Positions 1-7,872 of a DNA stretch of 64,000 nt are shown here, one piece after another. This stretch comes from Rhodospirillaceae bacterium BRH_c57 (GTDB lineage: Bacteria > Pseudomonadota > Alphaproteobacteria > Rhodospirillales > Rhodospirillaceae). The translations under genes were made by a program, and so were the position numbers. The first letter of the stretch is position 1. The number at the start of each line of letters is the position of its first letter. The notes below the pieces were generated by a model, which had not been told where the DNA came from, did no database searches, and was given only the letters and a program-made list of their open reading frames with translations. The stretch covers positions 1 to 64,000 of the forward strand of contig LAEA01000152.1 of the NCBI GenBank assembly GCA_000961745.1, given 5' to 3'.

Positions 1-924
1 GCCAGCTTCTATCGGCGCCGCAAACCGGCGGGCCCGCCAATGGCGCCCCGGCGCCAGGCGCGGGCCCTGAGCGCGGCGGAACGGGCCCATGTCCTTGCCA
101 TTTTGCACGAGGACCGGTTCGTCGATCTGACCCCGGCCGAGGTCTACGCCACCTTGCTCGACGAGGGCACCTACCTGTGCTCCATCCGCACCATGTACCG
201 CATCCTGGCAGCCAACCACGAGGTCCGCGAGCGGCGCAACCAGTTGGCCCATCCCGCCTACGCCAAGCCTGAGCTGCTCGCCACCGGCCCCAACCAGGTG
301 TGGTCGTGGGACATTACCAAGCTCAAGGGGCCGGCCAAGTGGAGCAGCTTCCAGCTCTACGTGATCATCGACATCTTCAGCCGCTGCGTCGTCGGCTGGA
401 TGCTGGCCGACCGCGAAAGCGCCATCCTGGCAAAGAAGCTGATCTCCGAAACCTGCCGCCGCCACGGCATCACGCCGGGCACCCTGACCCTGCACGCCGA
501 CCGCGGCTCGGCCATGACCGCCAAGGCAACCGGCCACCTACTGGCCGACCTCGGCATCACCAAGACCCACTCCAGGCCCTACCAATCCAACGACAACCCG
601 TACTCGGAGAGCCAGTTCAAGACCATGAAATACCGGCCCGAGTTTCCCGACCGCTTCGGCTCCATCCAGGACGCCCGCGCCTTCTGCCGCAAATTCTTCG
701 ACTGGTACAACAACCGCCATCACCACAGCGGCATCGGGTTGCTGACGCCCCAGCAGGTCCACTCCGGCCGCGCCCAGCAAATCCGCCAGCAGCGCCAGGA
801 CGTCCTCGACGCCGCCCACGCCCGCCATCCCGACCGCTTCGTCCGCACCGCCCCCCAGGCGCCCGCCATGCCGGCGGCGGCGTGGATCAATCCGCCTGAA
901 AACTCACAGGCAATGGCTGCTTAA
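1..924 (+). CDS. IS3-family transposase OrfB, 5'-partial
   Basis: This DDE transposase (rve integrase fold) catalyses cut-and-paste or copy-out transposition of the IS. The frame is open from base 1 and starts with ASFYRR, resembling the conserved N-terminal motif of IS3 OrfB proteins. An HTH_21-like region follows (SIRTMYRIL). The catalytic core shows the first Asp in WSWDITK, the second in HADRGS and the Glu in YSESQFK, and the C-terminal WYNNRHHHSGI block is typical of the family. An internal ATG at position 40 is probably not the true start. In complete elements OrfB is usually made as an OrfA-OrfB frameshift fusion, but OrfA would lie outside the window. The core is intact. Confidence 0.9.
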   Translation, partial: ASFYRRRKPAGPPMAPRRQARALSAAERAHVLAILHEDRFVDLTPAEVYATLLDEGTYLCSIRTMYRILAANHEVRERRNQLAHPAYAKPELLATGPNQVWSWDITKLKGPAKWSSFQLYVIIDIFSRCVVGWMLADRESAILAKKLISETCRRHGITPGTLTLHADRGSAMTAKATGHLLADLGITKTHSRPYQSNDNPYSESQFKTMKYRPEFPDRFGSIQDARAFCRKFFDWYNNRHHHSGIGLLTPQQVHSGRAQQIRQQRQDVLDAAHARHPDRFVRTAPQAPAMPAAAWINPPENSQAMAA

Positions 925-957
925 ACTGACCGAGTTGGTGTCTCATTGGCGTTGACA
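1..957 (+). mobile_element. Right part of an IS3-family insertion sequence (left end outside window)
   Basis: The element carries an OrfB-type transposase and appears to end at the TTGACA of 952-957, preceded by a stretch (about 931-957) that looks like a terminal inverted repeat. The left end lies before the window, so the inverted-repeat match and any target duplication cannot be checked. The sequence after 957 belongs to a different reading frame that starts mid-protein, which indicates that the element inserted into a gene. Confidence 0.75.
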
Positions 958-985
958 CGTTCCGGAGCTTCCCCGCGAGGAAGGC

Positions 986-1498
986 GTGTGGGCCCAGGAT
1001 GTCGACGGGAACATCATCGAGGGCGACGGGGTCGTGGTCAGCTACGAAGAACTCATCGCCAGTCTGGATGAAGAGGATGCCATACTGCTCTGCATCGACC
1101 CTAACGTGCTCTCCGACATAAGGCGGCAGGACGTTCACGAGACGATGCGGGAATGGCCCATCGACCTTGATTCCCTCGCAAAACATGTCGTGGACGGGGC
1201 GGCGGAGAACGCCCACTGCAACAGCGGTGTCCCAGACGACCTCTCCGACTGGGATGGCCCTGGGCAGATGTGCGATGTCTACCTCGACGGCAGTGCCAGC
1301 AAGCTCCCCGGGGGCATGATGATGTCCCTTTATGCCAAGGTCGAAGAGCGGGTGGCAGAGCGGGCGGCGAATATCCAGAGCGAGCAGAAGGAGAGCACTC
1401 GCAGCGTAGCCTCAATCTTTGCTGACCGCGTCGCAAAGGCGGAGATGAAGCAAGCCGAGCCGAAGGCTCCCGCCAAGGGGATCAAAGACACCTTCTGA
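986..1498 (+). CDS. Uncharacterised protein, N-terminus removed by IS insertion
   Basis: This is an acidic protein of unknown family. The GTG at 986 is the first available start, but the frame is open back to the IS edge at about 957 and reads as protein from there (VPELPREEG then the GTG). I infer that the original N-terminus was cut away when the IS inserted. Whether the remnant is translated is unknown, and no good ribosome binding site is visible before 986. The C-terminal third is charged and Ala/Lys/Glu-rich, probably helical. A strong terminator follows immediately. Confidence 0.55.
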   Translation: MWAQDVDGNIIEGDGVVVSYEELIASLDEEDAILLCIDPNVLSDIRRQDVHETMREWPIDLDSLAKHVVDGAAENAHCNSGVPDDLSDWDGPGQMCDVYLDGSASKLPGGMMMSLYAKVEERVAERAANIQSEQKESTRSVASIFADRVAKAEMKQAEPKAPAKGIKDTF

Positions 1499-1504
1499 GT
1501 AACG

Positions 1505-1537
1505 GCCCCCGATCACTTAGATCGGGGGCTTCTTCTT
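1505..1537 (+). terminator. Rho-independent terminator
   Basis: There is a perfect 10-bp stem (1505-1514 with 1520-1529), a 5-nt loop, and then TTCTTCTT. It follows the stop codon of the truncated gene. Confidence 0.85.
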
Positions 1538-1585
1538 GAGGCGGCATATAACGCCTAAATACCTTCCTAACTGTTGTCATGCAAA

Positions 1586-1614
1586 TTGACAAACTACTAA
1601 AAGAATGGTACTGT
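1586..1614 (+). promoter_or_regulatory. Sigma70-type promoter
   Basis: TTGACA (1586-1591), a 17-bp spacer and TACTGT (1609-1614). A degenerate class A box (TTGTCATGC) sits just upstream at 1574. It drives the two small genes that follow. Confidence 0.7.
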
Positions 1615-1646
1615 ACAGGCAGTAGATTGCACATGGGAGGAGACAC

Positions 1647-1949
1647 ATGCATCAGGCGGCGACGATAGGCGGGGATTCCACAAGCCTGAAACTCATCGGG
1701 GAAGACTACAGGGTGCCTTCAGGGGCCTATGCGGTGTTAGCCGAGGACACGACCGGCAAGCTGTGGCTCCTCGGGCTATTCACCGACGAGAACGAGGCCG
1801 ACAACCTCTCCTACGAGGTCATGTCCCACAAGAATCCGGGCATCGCCGGCATTCGCTTCAACTGCACCTTTGTCACCACATCCAAGGGCTTCCTCGCAGG
1901 AGCCGCCGACGCAGTCCGTTCGGCTTTTTCAGCAAGGAGGGTTGGCTGA
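1647..1949 (+). CDS. Small uncharacterised protein (100 aa)
   Basis: I do not recognise the family. The ATG at 1647 has a good GGGAGGAG ribosome binding site. The protein looks globular, with a mixed alpha/beta pattern and no signal peptide or membrane segment. It is the first gene of a two-gene unit: its stop codon directly precedes the next ATG at 1951, and the ribosome site of that gene lies inside this coding region, so translation is probably coupled. A clear promoter lies 30 to 60 bp upstream. Confidence 0.7.
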   Translation: MHQAATIGGDSTSLKLIGEDYRVPSGAYAVLAEDTTGKLWLLGLFTDENEADNLSYEVMSHKNPGIAGIRFNCTFVTTSKGFLAGAADAVRSAFSARRVG

Positions 1950-1950
1950 C

Positions 1951-2226
1951 ATGCAACGCATAAACGATGAGCCGGAATACCCACTCGGCAAGGAATTCGA
2001 CAAGATTCGGGATGGCCTAGCCAAGGTCTCCCGCGACGACTACGCAGAGGCCATTGCCGAAGCCGAGAAGGCCCTCGACGCTGCCTTGTCCACGTCGAAG
2101 GACGGTGCCGAGGGAAGGCTGGGACCGATGCAATCCGATGAGAGCGTGGACTTCTTCATGAGGGCATTCAGCCTCTCAGAGGATGAGGCCAAGAGCCTGG
2201 ACGGTGGCTTTAGGAACCGCGGCTGA
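1951..2226 (+). CDS. Small acidic uncharacterised protein (91 aa)
   Basis: I chose the ATG at 1951 because AAGGAGG lies at 1934-1940; the frame is open further upstream. The protein is acidic and mostly helical (EAIAEAEKALDAAL), has no Cys, and no family is recognised. It is the second gene of the 1647-2226 unit. Confidence 0.7.
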   Translation: MQRINDEPEYPLGKEFDKIRDGLAKVSRDDYAEAIAEAEKALDAALSTSKDGAEGRLGPMQSDESVDFFMRAFSLSEDEAKSLDGGFRNRG

Positions 2227-2238
2227 TCGCCGGCTTCT

Positions 2239-2271
2239 AGGAAACGTCACCTTTTTCCAGGAAACGTCACC
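2239..2271 (+). repeat. Two 13-bp direct repeats, 20-bp period
   Basis: AGGAAACGTCACC occurs at 2239-2251 and again, identical, at 2259-2271. The 20-bp step is two helical turns. The pair lies just before the gene at 2292 and could be an operator. Confidence 0.6.
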
Positions 2272-2291
2272 ACGGCATCGGAGAGCACGTT

Positions 2292-2840
2292 ATGAGCAAA
2301 AAAAGCGTCGTCGAAGAGGTCATGAAGGGCTTCCACGGCATATTCGGCAACGAAAGAAAATGCGATGAGGAAGCCCTCATGCGGGAGTGGGAGGCGATGG
2401 CGAAGGCCGAGCCGTGGCGGAGGCTGAGAGAAGACCCTCCATCTCCCTCATTCCCCTTTCCCGACACATGGCACTCCGGCGAGGCCACGCCGTTTCAGGG
2501 CATCGAAGGCGGTGAACTGGAGGTGGAGTACATCATCGGCGACATCCAGGGTTCCAGAGCGATGGACGGCGGCTTCAGGGAAGTCATCGCTTCCACCGAG
2601 CCCCTGCCGGTATCCGGGGTATGGCCTGACGTCGGCTTTGAGGACGGGCAGTACGCCGTGTACTTCGACACCGAAAAAGCATGGGCATGGATCCGCATCG
2701 ACGGCAGGCTATGCACGCTGTTCGAACTTTCGGACACCGCCGTGAGGCAGACCGTGAGCACCCTCAAGGGTTCGCGTGCGGGAGAAGAGGCCGAGTTCAT
2801 CCTCTACTGGCTCCGCGAAGGCAACGTCGCCACCATCTAG
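2292..2840 (+). CDS. Uncharacterised protein (182 aa)
   Basis: No family is recognised. The ATG at 2292 is preceded by GGAGAG at about 2280. The N-terminal 35 residues are charged and helical. The rest is rich in aromatic residues (several W, F and Y) in an alternating pattern suggestive of a beta-rich soluble domain. No export signal is seen. The only regulatory hint upstream is the 13-bp direct repeat pair. The next promoter follows 26 bp after the stop. Confidence 0.65.
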   Translation: MSKKSVVEEVMKGFHGIFGNERKCDEEALMREWEAMAKAEPWRRLREDPPSPSFPFPDTWHSGEATPFQGIEGGELEVEYIIGDIQGSRAMDGGFREVIASTEPLPVSGVWPDVGFEDGQYAVYFDTEKAWAWIRIDGRLCTLFELSDTAVRQTVSTLKGSRAGEEAEFILYWLREGNVATI

Positions 2841-2862
2841 TAGACAATTCCTACGTTCGCAT

Positions 2863-2894
2863 GAGTTGACATAAGGATATATAGACGACCTATT
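2863..2894 (+). promoter_or_regulatory. Class A promoter box
   Basis: GAGTTGACATAAGGA: TTGACA at 2866-2871, and CCTATT at 2889-2894 after 17 bp. It matches the recurring class A consensus GTG-TTGRCAT-RNGGA. It lies before the PAS remnant and the nuclease gene. Confidence 0.65.
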
Positions 2895-2913
2895 TCATTA
2901 GCGGTGTGCGGGG

Positions 2914-3040
2914 GCACCCCACTCGGGGCGCGAGAGGACCTTCGGCGAGAACGACCTGATCGTCTCAAAGACCGACCCCAAAGGCCACCTGACATACGCG
3001 AACAAAGTGTTCCTCGACATCCAAACCGACGGGTCCTCGA
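2914..3040 (+). pseudogene. PAS-domain gene remnant
   Basis: In one frame (codons from 2932) the DNA reads ERTFGENDLIVSKTDPKG and then HLTYANKVFLDI. This matches the start of the PAS sensor domains found in bacterial chemotaxis and signalling proteins (IVSKTD..G.ITYAN..F). The similarity stops at about 3018 and nothing resembling the rest of a PAS domain follows. It is a fragment of about 30 codons, presumably left by recombination. Confidence 0.7.
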
Positions 3041-3079
3041 CTAGACCGTGCCCCCCTCTACCGGAACCTCAAGGCGATC

Positions 3080-3478
3080 GTGATCGGGCACGCCCGCGTG
3101 CTCGACGGGGACACCGTCGAGGTCTCGGGGGAGAAGGTGCGGCTCCACGGGATCGATGCCCCCGAGCGTGACCAAGTGTGTCTCAAGGGGGATGTCCCGG
3201 TCGCCTGCGGTCGCGAGGCCACGGAGGCTCTCAGAGACATGATAGACGGGCGTTCCGTCACCTGCGAGGGATCCAAGCACGACCGCTACGGTCGCCTGAT
3301 CGGCGTCTGCCGAGTAGACGGTGTTGACCTCAACGGAATGATGGCCCGCACGGGCCACGGCGTCGCCTATCGAAAATACTCCCGCGACTACGTCGGCGAG
3401 GAGGCGATGGCCAAGGCGGAGAAGCTGGGGCTGTGGGGCTCCGAGTTCATGATGCCGTGGGAGTGGAGGAAGCACTGA
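3080..3478 (+). CDS. Staphylococcal-nuclease-like (SNase/TNase) protein
   Basis: This predicted calcium-dependent nuclease has the OB-fold SNase domain covering nearly the whole 132 residues. Visible motifs are VLDGDTVEV, RLHGIDAPE, an Arg-containing DRYGRLIG and a C-terminal GLWG. Relatives on plasmids and in alphaproteobacteria are usually exported, but no signal peptide is seen here. The GTG at 3080 is the first start in a frame that stays open upstream through a junction with the PAS remnant, so the original N-terminus may have been lost. Cytoplasmic or non-functional forms are both possible. Confidence 0.85.
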   Translation: MIGHARVLDGDTVEVSGEKVRLHGIDAPERDQVCLKGDVPVACGREATEALRDMIDGRSVTCEGSKHDRYGRLIGVCRVDGVDLNGMMARTGHGVAYRKYSRDYVGEEAMAKAEKLGLWGSEFMMPWEWRKH

Positions 3479-3535
3479 GGCTTCTCGTTATCATTAATGT
3501 ATACGGGAAGATGCAGCGAAAACAGAAGCTCTTGC

Positions 3536-3566
3536 GGTTGACATGCGGACAATATGGTTAGTTACT
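3536..3566 (+). promoter_or_regulatory. Class A promoter box
   Basis: GGTTGACATGCGGAC: TTGACA at 3538-3543, with a weak -10 (GTTACT) at 3561-3566. It stands 67 bp before the ATG at 3605. Confidence 0.65.
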
Positions 3567-3604
3567 TGCAGGGTCAATTCATCGAAGATTAAGGAGAGCT
3601 GAAC

Positions 3605-4741
3605 ATGACTAGGCAGGAAGAAAAAGGACTTGAATTCGTAGCCGACATCGAAGCCCGTGGGGCGGCGGCTTTTTTGGATAAGCTGTTCGATATGGAATTC
3701 GGAACAATAGACGCGAACGAAATCTTCGAAGTCCCAGCGGATGATGGTTGGTGTTATTGGGACGACTTCGACTTCGACATCTTGAAGGCCGGCATCGAGG
3801 CACTGAGGCGTTCTCCGGATGAGTTCGCCAAGCTGATGGTGGCGGAGAACGTGGACGCGCTCATAGACCTACGGGACATAGTCAGAGAGAAAGGGTTGGA
3901 CCTGGAAGAACTCGGTCCCGAGTTCCGGTTCATGGCTATCGTAGCCCTCGATGCAGACGGCGAGGACGACCCCGATTTCCAGCACGTGCAGGTCGCTGAC
4001 GACGGCGAGGACTTCTATACCGAGGCCGAGGAGGACGCTTACCGATTCCTCAAGCGGGCGGTCGAAGAGGTCGAGAACATCCACGAGGCCGTGGGTACAG
4101 CCGCAGAAGCGATGGACGGCAGGCAGAGCGAAAACCTCCGCCGCCTGTTCGCGGACATCGACCTGCTTAAGCGGATCGAGGAGAGGGACAGGGAGGCTAT
4201 GGGCTTCCTCACCACGATGACGGTTGAGGACGGTATCTGGCAGGACGCCTTCGTCGCCTACATGGAGCACTTCGGCGATCATGTCGCCGAGAAGATAGCT
4301 CGGGATGTCCGCGATGGCTGGCTCCAGTGGCTTCATGCGGCCCTTCCGAGGCTGACCAGTAATCTCCTAGCATCGTCCTCCGACCAGGCGGCGGAGTGCC
4401 TGGTCGTCCTGGGCACCGCCTTCCCCGACAAGATGTCCCAGTCCCGGTCGGTGGTCGAGCGTCTCCGGCAGGAGCCAGCGGCTTTCGATGCCGCCCGGCG
4501 TCGCGTGTCGGCTAACCAGGCCGCCTCTGCCAAGCCGGGAATCGAGAAGGCCCTTCAGAGAATCTCCGACTTCGAGAGGATGGTCGCCGAGACATCGGAT
4601 GCCTCCGAAGACCTGCCCTCCGTCACCCTCCACGGAGCGATGGCTGCGGCATCGGCTCCTGTGTCAGAGCCGCCGCCGACGTGGTTCCAGTCCATGGTCT
4701 GCGGGGTGAGCCACCTCTTCGGAGGGGCTAAGACAGCCTGA
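3605..4741 (+). CDS. Large acidic uncharacterised protein (378 aa)
   Basis: The family is not recognised. The ATG at 3605 follows AAGGAG at 3592. The protein is strongly acidic in its first 180 residues (many D/E clusters) and predicted mostly alpha-helical, with Ala/Glu/Arg-rich helices in the middle. It ends with about 50 Ser/Pro/Ala-rich residues containing short hydrophobic patches. No signal peptide or clear membrane segment is present. It is monocistronic behind its own class A promoter. Confidence 0.7.
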   Translation: MTRQEEKGLEFVADIEARGAAAFLDKLFDMEFGTIDANEIFEVPADDGWCYWDDFDFDILKAGIEALRRSPDEFAKLMVAENVDALIDLRDIVREKGLDLEELGPEFRFMAIVALDADGEDDPDFQHVQVADDGEDFYTEAEEDAYRFLKRAVEEVENIHEAVGTAAEAMDGRQSENLRRLFADIDLLKRIEERDREAMGFLTTMTVEDGIWQDAFVAYMEHFGDHVAEKIARDVRDGWLQWLHAALPRLTSNLLASSSDQAAECLVVLGTAFPDKMSQSRSVVERLRQEPAAFDAARRRVSANQAASAKPGIEKALQRISDFERMVAETSDASEDLPSVTLHGAMAAASAPVSEPPPTWFQSMVCGVSHLFGGAKTA

Positions 4742-4852
4742 ATCCCTTCCAGGGCTACCGCCCTCCTTGTGAGAGGGGCCGGTGTGCGGGAAGGCCGAGC
4801 CGTCTCCTTCGGGATTGGCAGCTCTCTTTTTTGCCTCTGTCTGCCTCTTCAT

Positions 4853-4884
4853 GTGTTGACATCTCAACATAGCGTGTCTATATT
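4853..4884 (+). promoter_or_regulatory. Class A promoter, near-consensus
   Basis: GTGTTGACAT followed 17 bp later by TATATT: -35 at 4856-4861 and -10 at 4879-4884. It is one of the best-formed promoters of the set. The GGA of the class A box is absent here. Confidence 0.8.
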
Positions 4885-4919
4885 GACCATACGATATAAC
4901 GAGGTAGAGGGGAATCAAC

Positions 4920-5630
4920 ATGGGTTGGACAGTCAGTCTGCGTCCGGCACGCAAGAAGGTCGATGGCAAGTTCGTGAATCCCGTAGAGGCGTTCGAACCT
5001 CGCCCAGCCCTTCCCGAAGAGCCTCTGATGGAGTCGGTGGTCGCTCCGACGTGGAAGAAGCAGCTCAGCAAGCTCGGTGTCAGTCCCGATCTCGGGGCCG
5101 ACGAGTTTGTGGCCATGCGGGACCGCCTCAATGGTGCGACGACCTCGGACGGGCGAGCTAAGTACGACACCGCCCGCATCGATATGTGGGTACGCCCGCT
5201 GTCCGACGTGGCCAAGGATATTGCCGGAGAGTTCAAGGGGGTTTTTCTGATGGTGCCGGAGAACATTCCTGTTCCTCTCGATGCTATCCCCACCTCCCAG
5301 TCTGGCGTGTTCTTTATGAGCAAGGAGGACGCAAAGGATTCTGACAACTTCTCCGTCAGCATCGACGGCTTTCAGACCCTCTCGCCCAAGCAGAAGATTG
5401 GCGGGAAGACCGTCCTTGAAGAACGTCGCATGAAGCCCGAGAAGGCCCTCGCCCTCGCCGACGAACTCGCCTCCCTCGACCTTGAGGCGGTCAGCTTTGA
5501 GTGGGGACGCGGAGCCGTGCCCGGCGACCCCATGTGCAAGGCCCTGGTGGCGGAAACCGCCAAGACGGCTTCCTCCATGCTCCGCTTCTACGCCGAGCGT
5601 GGCTTCGGGGTGAACTGGGAAGTCGACTGA
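4920..5630 (+). CDS. Uncharacterised protein (236 aa)
   Basis: No family is recognised. The ATG at 4920 has GAGGGG about 8 bp upstream. The protein is soluble, with a basic, disordered-looking first 35 residues followed by a mixed alpha/beta region. No catalytic motif is evident. It is transcribed from the class A promoter 36 bp before the start. Confidence 0.7.
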   Translation: MGWTVSLRPARKKVDGKFVNPVEAFEPRPALPEEPLMESVVAPTWKKQLSKLGVSPDLGADEFVAMRDRLNGATTSDGRAKYDTARIDMWVRPLSDVAKDIAGEFKGVFLMVPENIPVPLDAIPTSQSGVFFMSKEDAKDSDNFSVSIDGFQTLSPKQKIGGKTVLEERRMKPEKALALADELASLDLEAVSFEWGRGAVPGDPMCKALVAETAKTASSMLRFYAERGFGVNWEVD

Positions 5631-5745
5631 ACCTCCCTCTCGACGATACCATCCACATGCTTGCCGACGTAGGCCCGCACGGTGCCGTGGAACGTCGATC
5701 ACCGAGTTAGGGCCGACTCACCATCAGCCCCTTTGTGAGCCGAAA

Positions 5746-6354
5746 CTACCTTTCCGTTTTGCCCCGCTCGCTGGACCTCTGTCCCAGCCTGCGGAGCCAT
5801 TCCGGGATGAGGGCCCCGAGGACTCGCAGGGTCTGCCCCGCGTCCTCCCCCACCCCGCACATGCCGAGGAACTTCACGACGAAGGCAGCCTCCATGGCGG
5901 CCCTGCTCCCGCCCGCGTCGAGAGAGTCCGCCAGGACGGTGCCGTCCCGCAGGATCCTCTCCACCTCCGAGGCAGTCACGGCGAGCCCCTCGCCCGACTT
6001 CTCGCCCCAGGCCACGATGACGTTCGCCGCCGCCGAAGGGAAGTCAGGTGCCACGCTGCCGAACACGGCACGCACGACATGGTGGATACGGACGAACACG
6101 TCGTGCTCCGCAAGCACGATCCCGGCACCCTCGGCCACCTTCGCAACGCGGGCCGAGATTGCGTCAATTTGCCTCCTGTCATCGAAAATGAGGGCATCGA
6201 CCGCCAGACGGCTGTACTCCATCATCTCGATAACGACGGAGAGGGCATCGCACGGCTCCACTTCGGGGCCGCGGAGGCAAGCCACGCCGTCGGCTTCGAG
6301 GGCGTGGATGAGTTCATGCATGCTGGTGACCCGCCTCACGTTCCAATCTCCCAC
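5746..6354 (-). CDS. Uncharacterised helical protein (202 aa)
   Basis: The minus-strand frame starts with GTG at 6354 and has protein-like composition, whereas the overlapping plus-strand frame is Ser/Thr/Pro-rich and looks like a shadow. The product is predicted all-helical, with amphipathic helices (LAVDALIFDDRRQIDAIS) and no known motif. It is divergent from the membrane-protein gene at 6456, and the 100-bp gap holds an inverted repeat that may control either gene. Confidence 0.65.
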   Translation of the reverse strand: MGDWNVRRVTSMHELIHALEADGVACLRGPEVEPCDALSVVIEMMEYSRLAVDALIFDDRRQIDAISARVAKVAEGAGIVLAEHDVFVRIHHVVRAVFGSVAPDFPSAAANVIVAWGEKSGEGLAVTASEVERILRDGTVLADSLDAGGSRAAMEAAFVVKFLGMCGVGEDAGQTLRVLGALIPEWLRRLGQRSSERGKTER

Positions 6355-6412
6355 GTCTTCATTGTTGCTCTAAGGTTGCCATGCAAACAGATTGTTATAA
6401 GCAGTGTTGCGC

Positions 6413-6429
6413 GCTAGCTTGTATCTAGC
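6413..6429. promoter_or_regulatory. Inverted repeat between divergent genes
   Basis: GCTAG, 7 bp, CTAGC. It is a short perfect dyad in the 5746/6456 divergent intergenic region and a candidate operator. Confidence 0.35.
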
Positions 6430-6455
6430 AACTGAAATCAGAGGGGGCAAAAGCA

Positions 6456-6848
6456 ATGTTCATCATGAGTCTGATACTGGCGGGAGCTGCCACGGTCTCC
6501 GGACTGGCCGCCAAACCCCTCGCCGACCTAGCGGGGATGCCCACGGAGGCAGGCCTCGCCGTCGTATTCGTGGGCACCGTGGTTGTCGCCTTCGCTGTCA
6601 ACTTCGCCTTCGGTGCCATCAAGTCGCTGGCCATGCTCGCCGTCCTTGCGGTCGGCATCGGCCTGGGAGGATGGAAGATGGGTTACCTGCCCGACCCGTC
6701 CCAGTGGCTCTCATCCGCCACGCAGTACGCCTCGGGTTCCAGCAGCCCCAATTTCGACTACGGCACACGGGATGAGAAGAGCTCGTGGACGAACCCTGCG
6801 AGGACATCGGGAATCCAGGACTTCGGCAGCGGCCACTACGCCCGCTGA
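6456..6848 (+). CDS. Small membrane protein (130 aa)
   Basis: Three hydrophobic stretches, at about residues 3-20, 32-54 and 57-75, predict an integral inner-membrane protein, followed by about 55 polar residues rich in Ser, Gly and Thr. The ATG at 6456 is preceded by AGAGGGGG. It pairs with another membrane protein at 6876 (27-bp gap), so the two probably form one operon ended by the terminator at 7312. The family is not recognised. A role in the transfer apparatus is only a guess from plasmid context. Confidence 0.7.
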   Translation: MFIMSLILAGAATVSGLAAKPLADLAGMPTEAGLAVVFVGTVVVAFAVNFAFGAIKSLAMLAVLAVGIGLGGWKMGYLPDPSQWLSSATQYASGSSSPNFDYGTRDEKSSWTNPARTSGIQDFGSGHYAR

Positions 6849-6875
6849 TCTCGAATATGAACTTGGGAGCAACAC

Positions 6876-7307
6876 ATGGAAAACATCAATAATTCGAGAT
6901 CAGCGGGGAAGGTCGCCAGGTCAGCGGCGTTCACCGTGTCGTGGGTGATGGCGGCCACGGGGGTCGCCCTAGCGATGGCGGCGGCGGCTGTGTCGGTGGA
7001 CGCCATCATACTCTGGATAGGCAACGCGACGGGCATAGACCTGCTCGTGAGGGGCTACATGCTCCTACAGTGGATGTGGGGTTCCATTGTGAAAGGCATC
7101 GCGTTCAACTTCGGCGGAGCGGAGATCGCGAGGGCGGCGGCGTTTTGGATATCGTCCAGCTTTGCGATCTTTGTCGGCTGGTGGACCTTTCTCAAGGTCA
7201 GGCATCCCGTGATGGCCTACTTCGCCATCCGCATGAGGATGGGAGACCTCGGAGACCTCGGAGACGTAAAGAAACACGCAGTCGACATCAGGACCATCGA
7301 CGCCTGA
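6876..7307 (+). CDS. Small membrane protein (143 aa)
   Basis: Predicted membrane segments lie at about residues 15-40, 45-70 and 85-105, followed by a basic, polar C-terminal tail containing a duplicated GDLGDLGD. The ATG is preceded by GGGAGC. The family is not recognised. It is the second gene of the pair with 6456-6848. Confidence 0.7.
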   Translation: MENINNSRSAGKVARSAAFTVSWVMAATGVALAMAAAAVSVDAIILWIGNATGIDLLVRGYMLLQWMWGSIVKGIAFNFGGAEIARAAAFWISSSFAIFVGWWTFLKVRHPVMAYFAIRMRMGDLGDLGDVKKHAVDIRTIDA

Positions 7308-7311
7308 CAAA

Positions 7312-7346
7312 AGCCCCCAACCACTCGGTTCGGGGGCTTCGACTTT
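7312..7346 (+). terminator. Rho-independent terminator
   Basis: An 11-bp stem with one bulge (AGCCCCCAACC with GGTTCGGGGGCT), 4-nt loop, then a moderately T-rich tail. Confidence 0.8.
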
Positions 7347-7405
7347 ACTCCCCTGCCCGCCATAGCCCATAAACACGGCCACCGCTTAATCGTCAACTTT
7401 ATGTT

Positions 7406-7437
7406 GATTTGACATGAGGACAGTGGTAATGTTGATA
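7406..7437 (+). promoter_or_regulatory. Class A promoter
   Basis: TTGACATGAGGA: -35 at 7409-7414, 17 bp, TTGATA at 7432-7437. It serves the gene at 7460. Confidence 0.75.
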
Positions 7438-7459
7438 CATAGCGGTTCAGGAGGGCACC

Positions 7460-7642
7460 ATGAACGGTTTCATCATCAAGGATGGCAAGGCGGCGGACCC
7501 GAAGCTGGCGTGGAAAACCTATGCCGAGGAGCTTGAGCGGGAAACCGAAGCCCTCGTCGAGGCCCTGGCGTCTGAGCGGCAGGCCCGCGACGCTCTGGAG
7601 GCACGTCTGGCTCGTTTGACGCCCCGCCTCGTGGCATGCTGA
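7460..7642 (+). CDS. Small coiled-coil protein (60 aa)
   Basis: The ATG at 7460 has CAGGAGGG as ribosome site. After a short N-terminus, residues 20-55 form a heptad-like Glu/Leu/Ala/Arg helix, so the product is probably a coiled-coil oligomer. No family is recognised. It has its own class A promoter. Confidence 0.65.
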   Translation: MNGFIIKDGKAADPKLAWKTYAEELERETEALVEALASERQARDALEARLARLTPRLVAC

Positions 7643-7672
7643 CGCTATTCTCTCACAGAGTGGGGAGGAGCC

Positions 7673-7811
7673 TTGCAAGGACGGGACGACGATGCCTTCG
7701 ACGAGGCTCTGAAGGATGTCTGGCGGGACGGGGTGACCGTTTTCGGACGCCCCTCCGAGAGGTCTTGATGAACTCCTTTCCGGAGATGAGGATGACGAAG
7801 GCGGTGATTAG
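7673..7811 (+). pseudogene. Possible small acidic gene with a frameshift
   Basis: A TTG at 7673, behind GGGGAGGAG, opens 31 codons (FDEALKDVWRDGVTVFG) to a stop at 7766. A neighbouring frame continues with an acidic tail (DELLSGDEDDEGGD) to 7811. The two together read like one small protein broken by a one-base shift. The call rests on composition and the ribosome site only. Confidence 0.3.
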
Positions 7812-7872
7812 ACCTTGATCCCCGCCCCATCCTGTTGTTCAAAACCTGCTGTAACCACATGGGCGGCGAGAC

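Noticed and set aside
5735..6373. Plus-strand 212-aa reading frame opposite the 202-aa gene
   Set aside because: Its composition is Ser/Thr/Pro/Arg-rich like a shadow frame, and the minus-strand frame is more protein-like.
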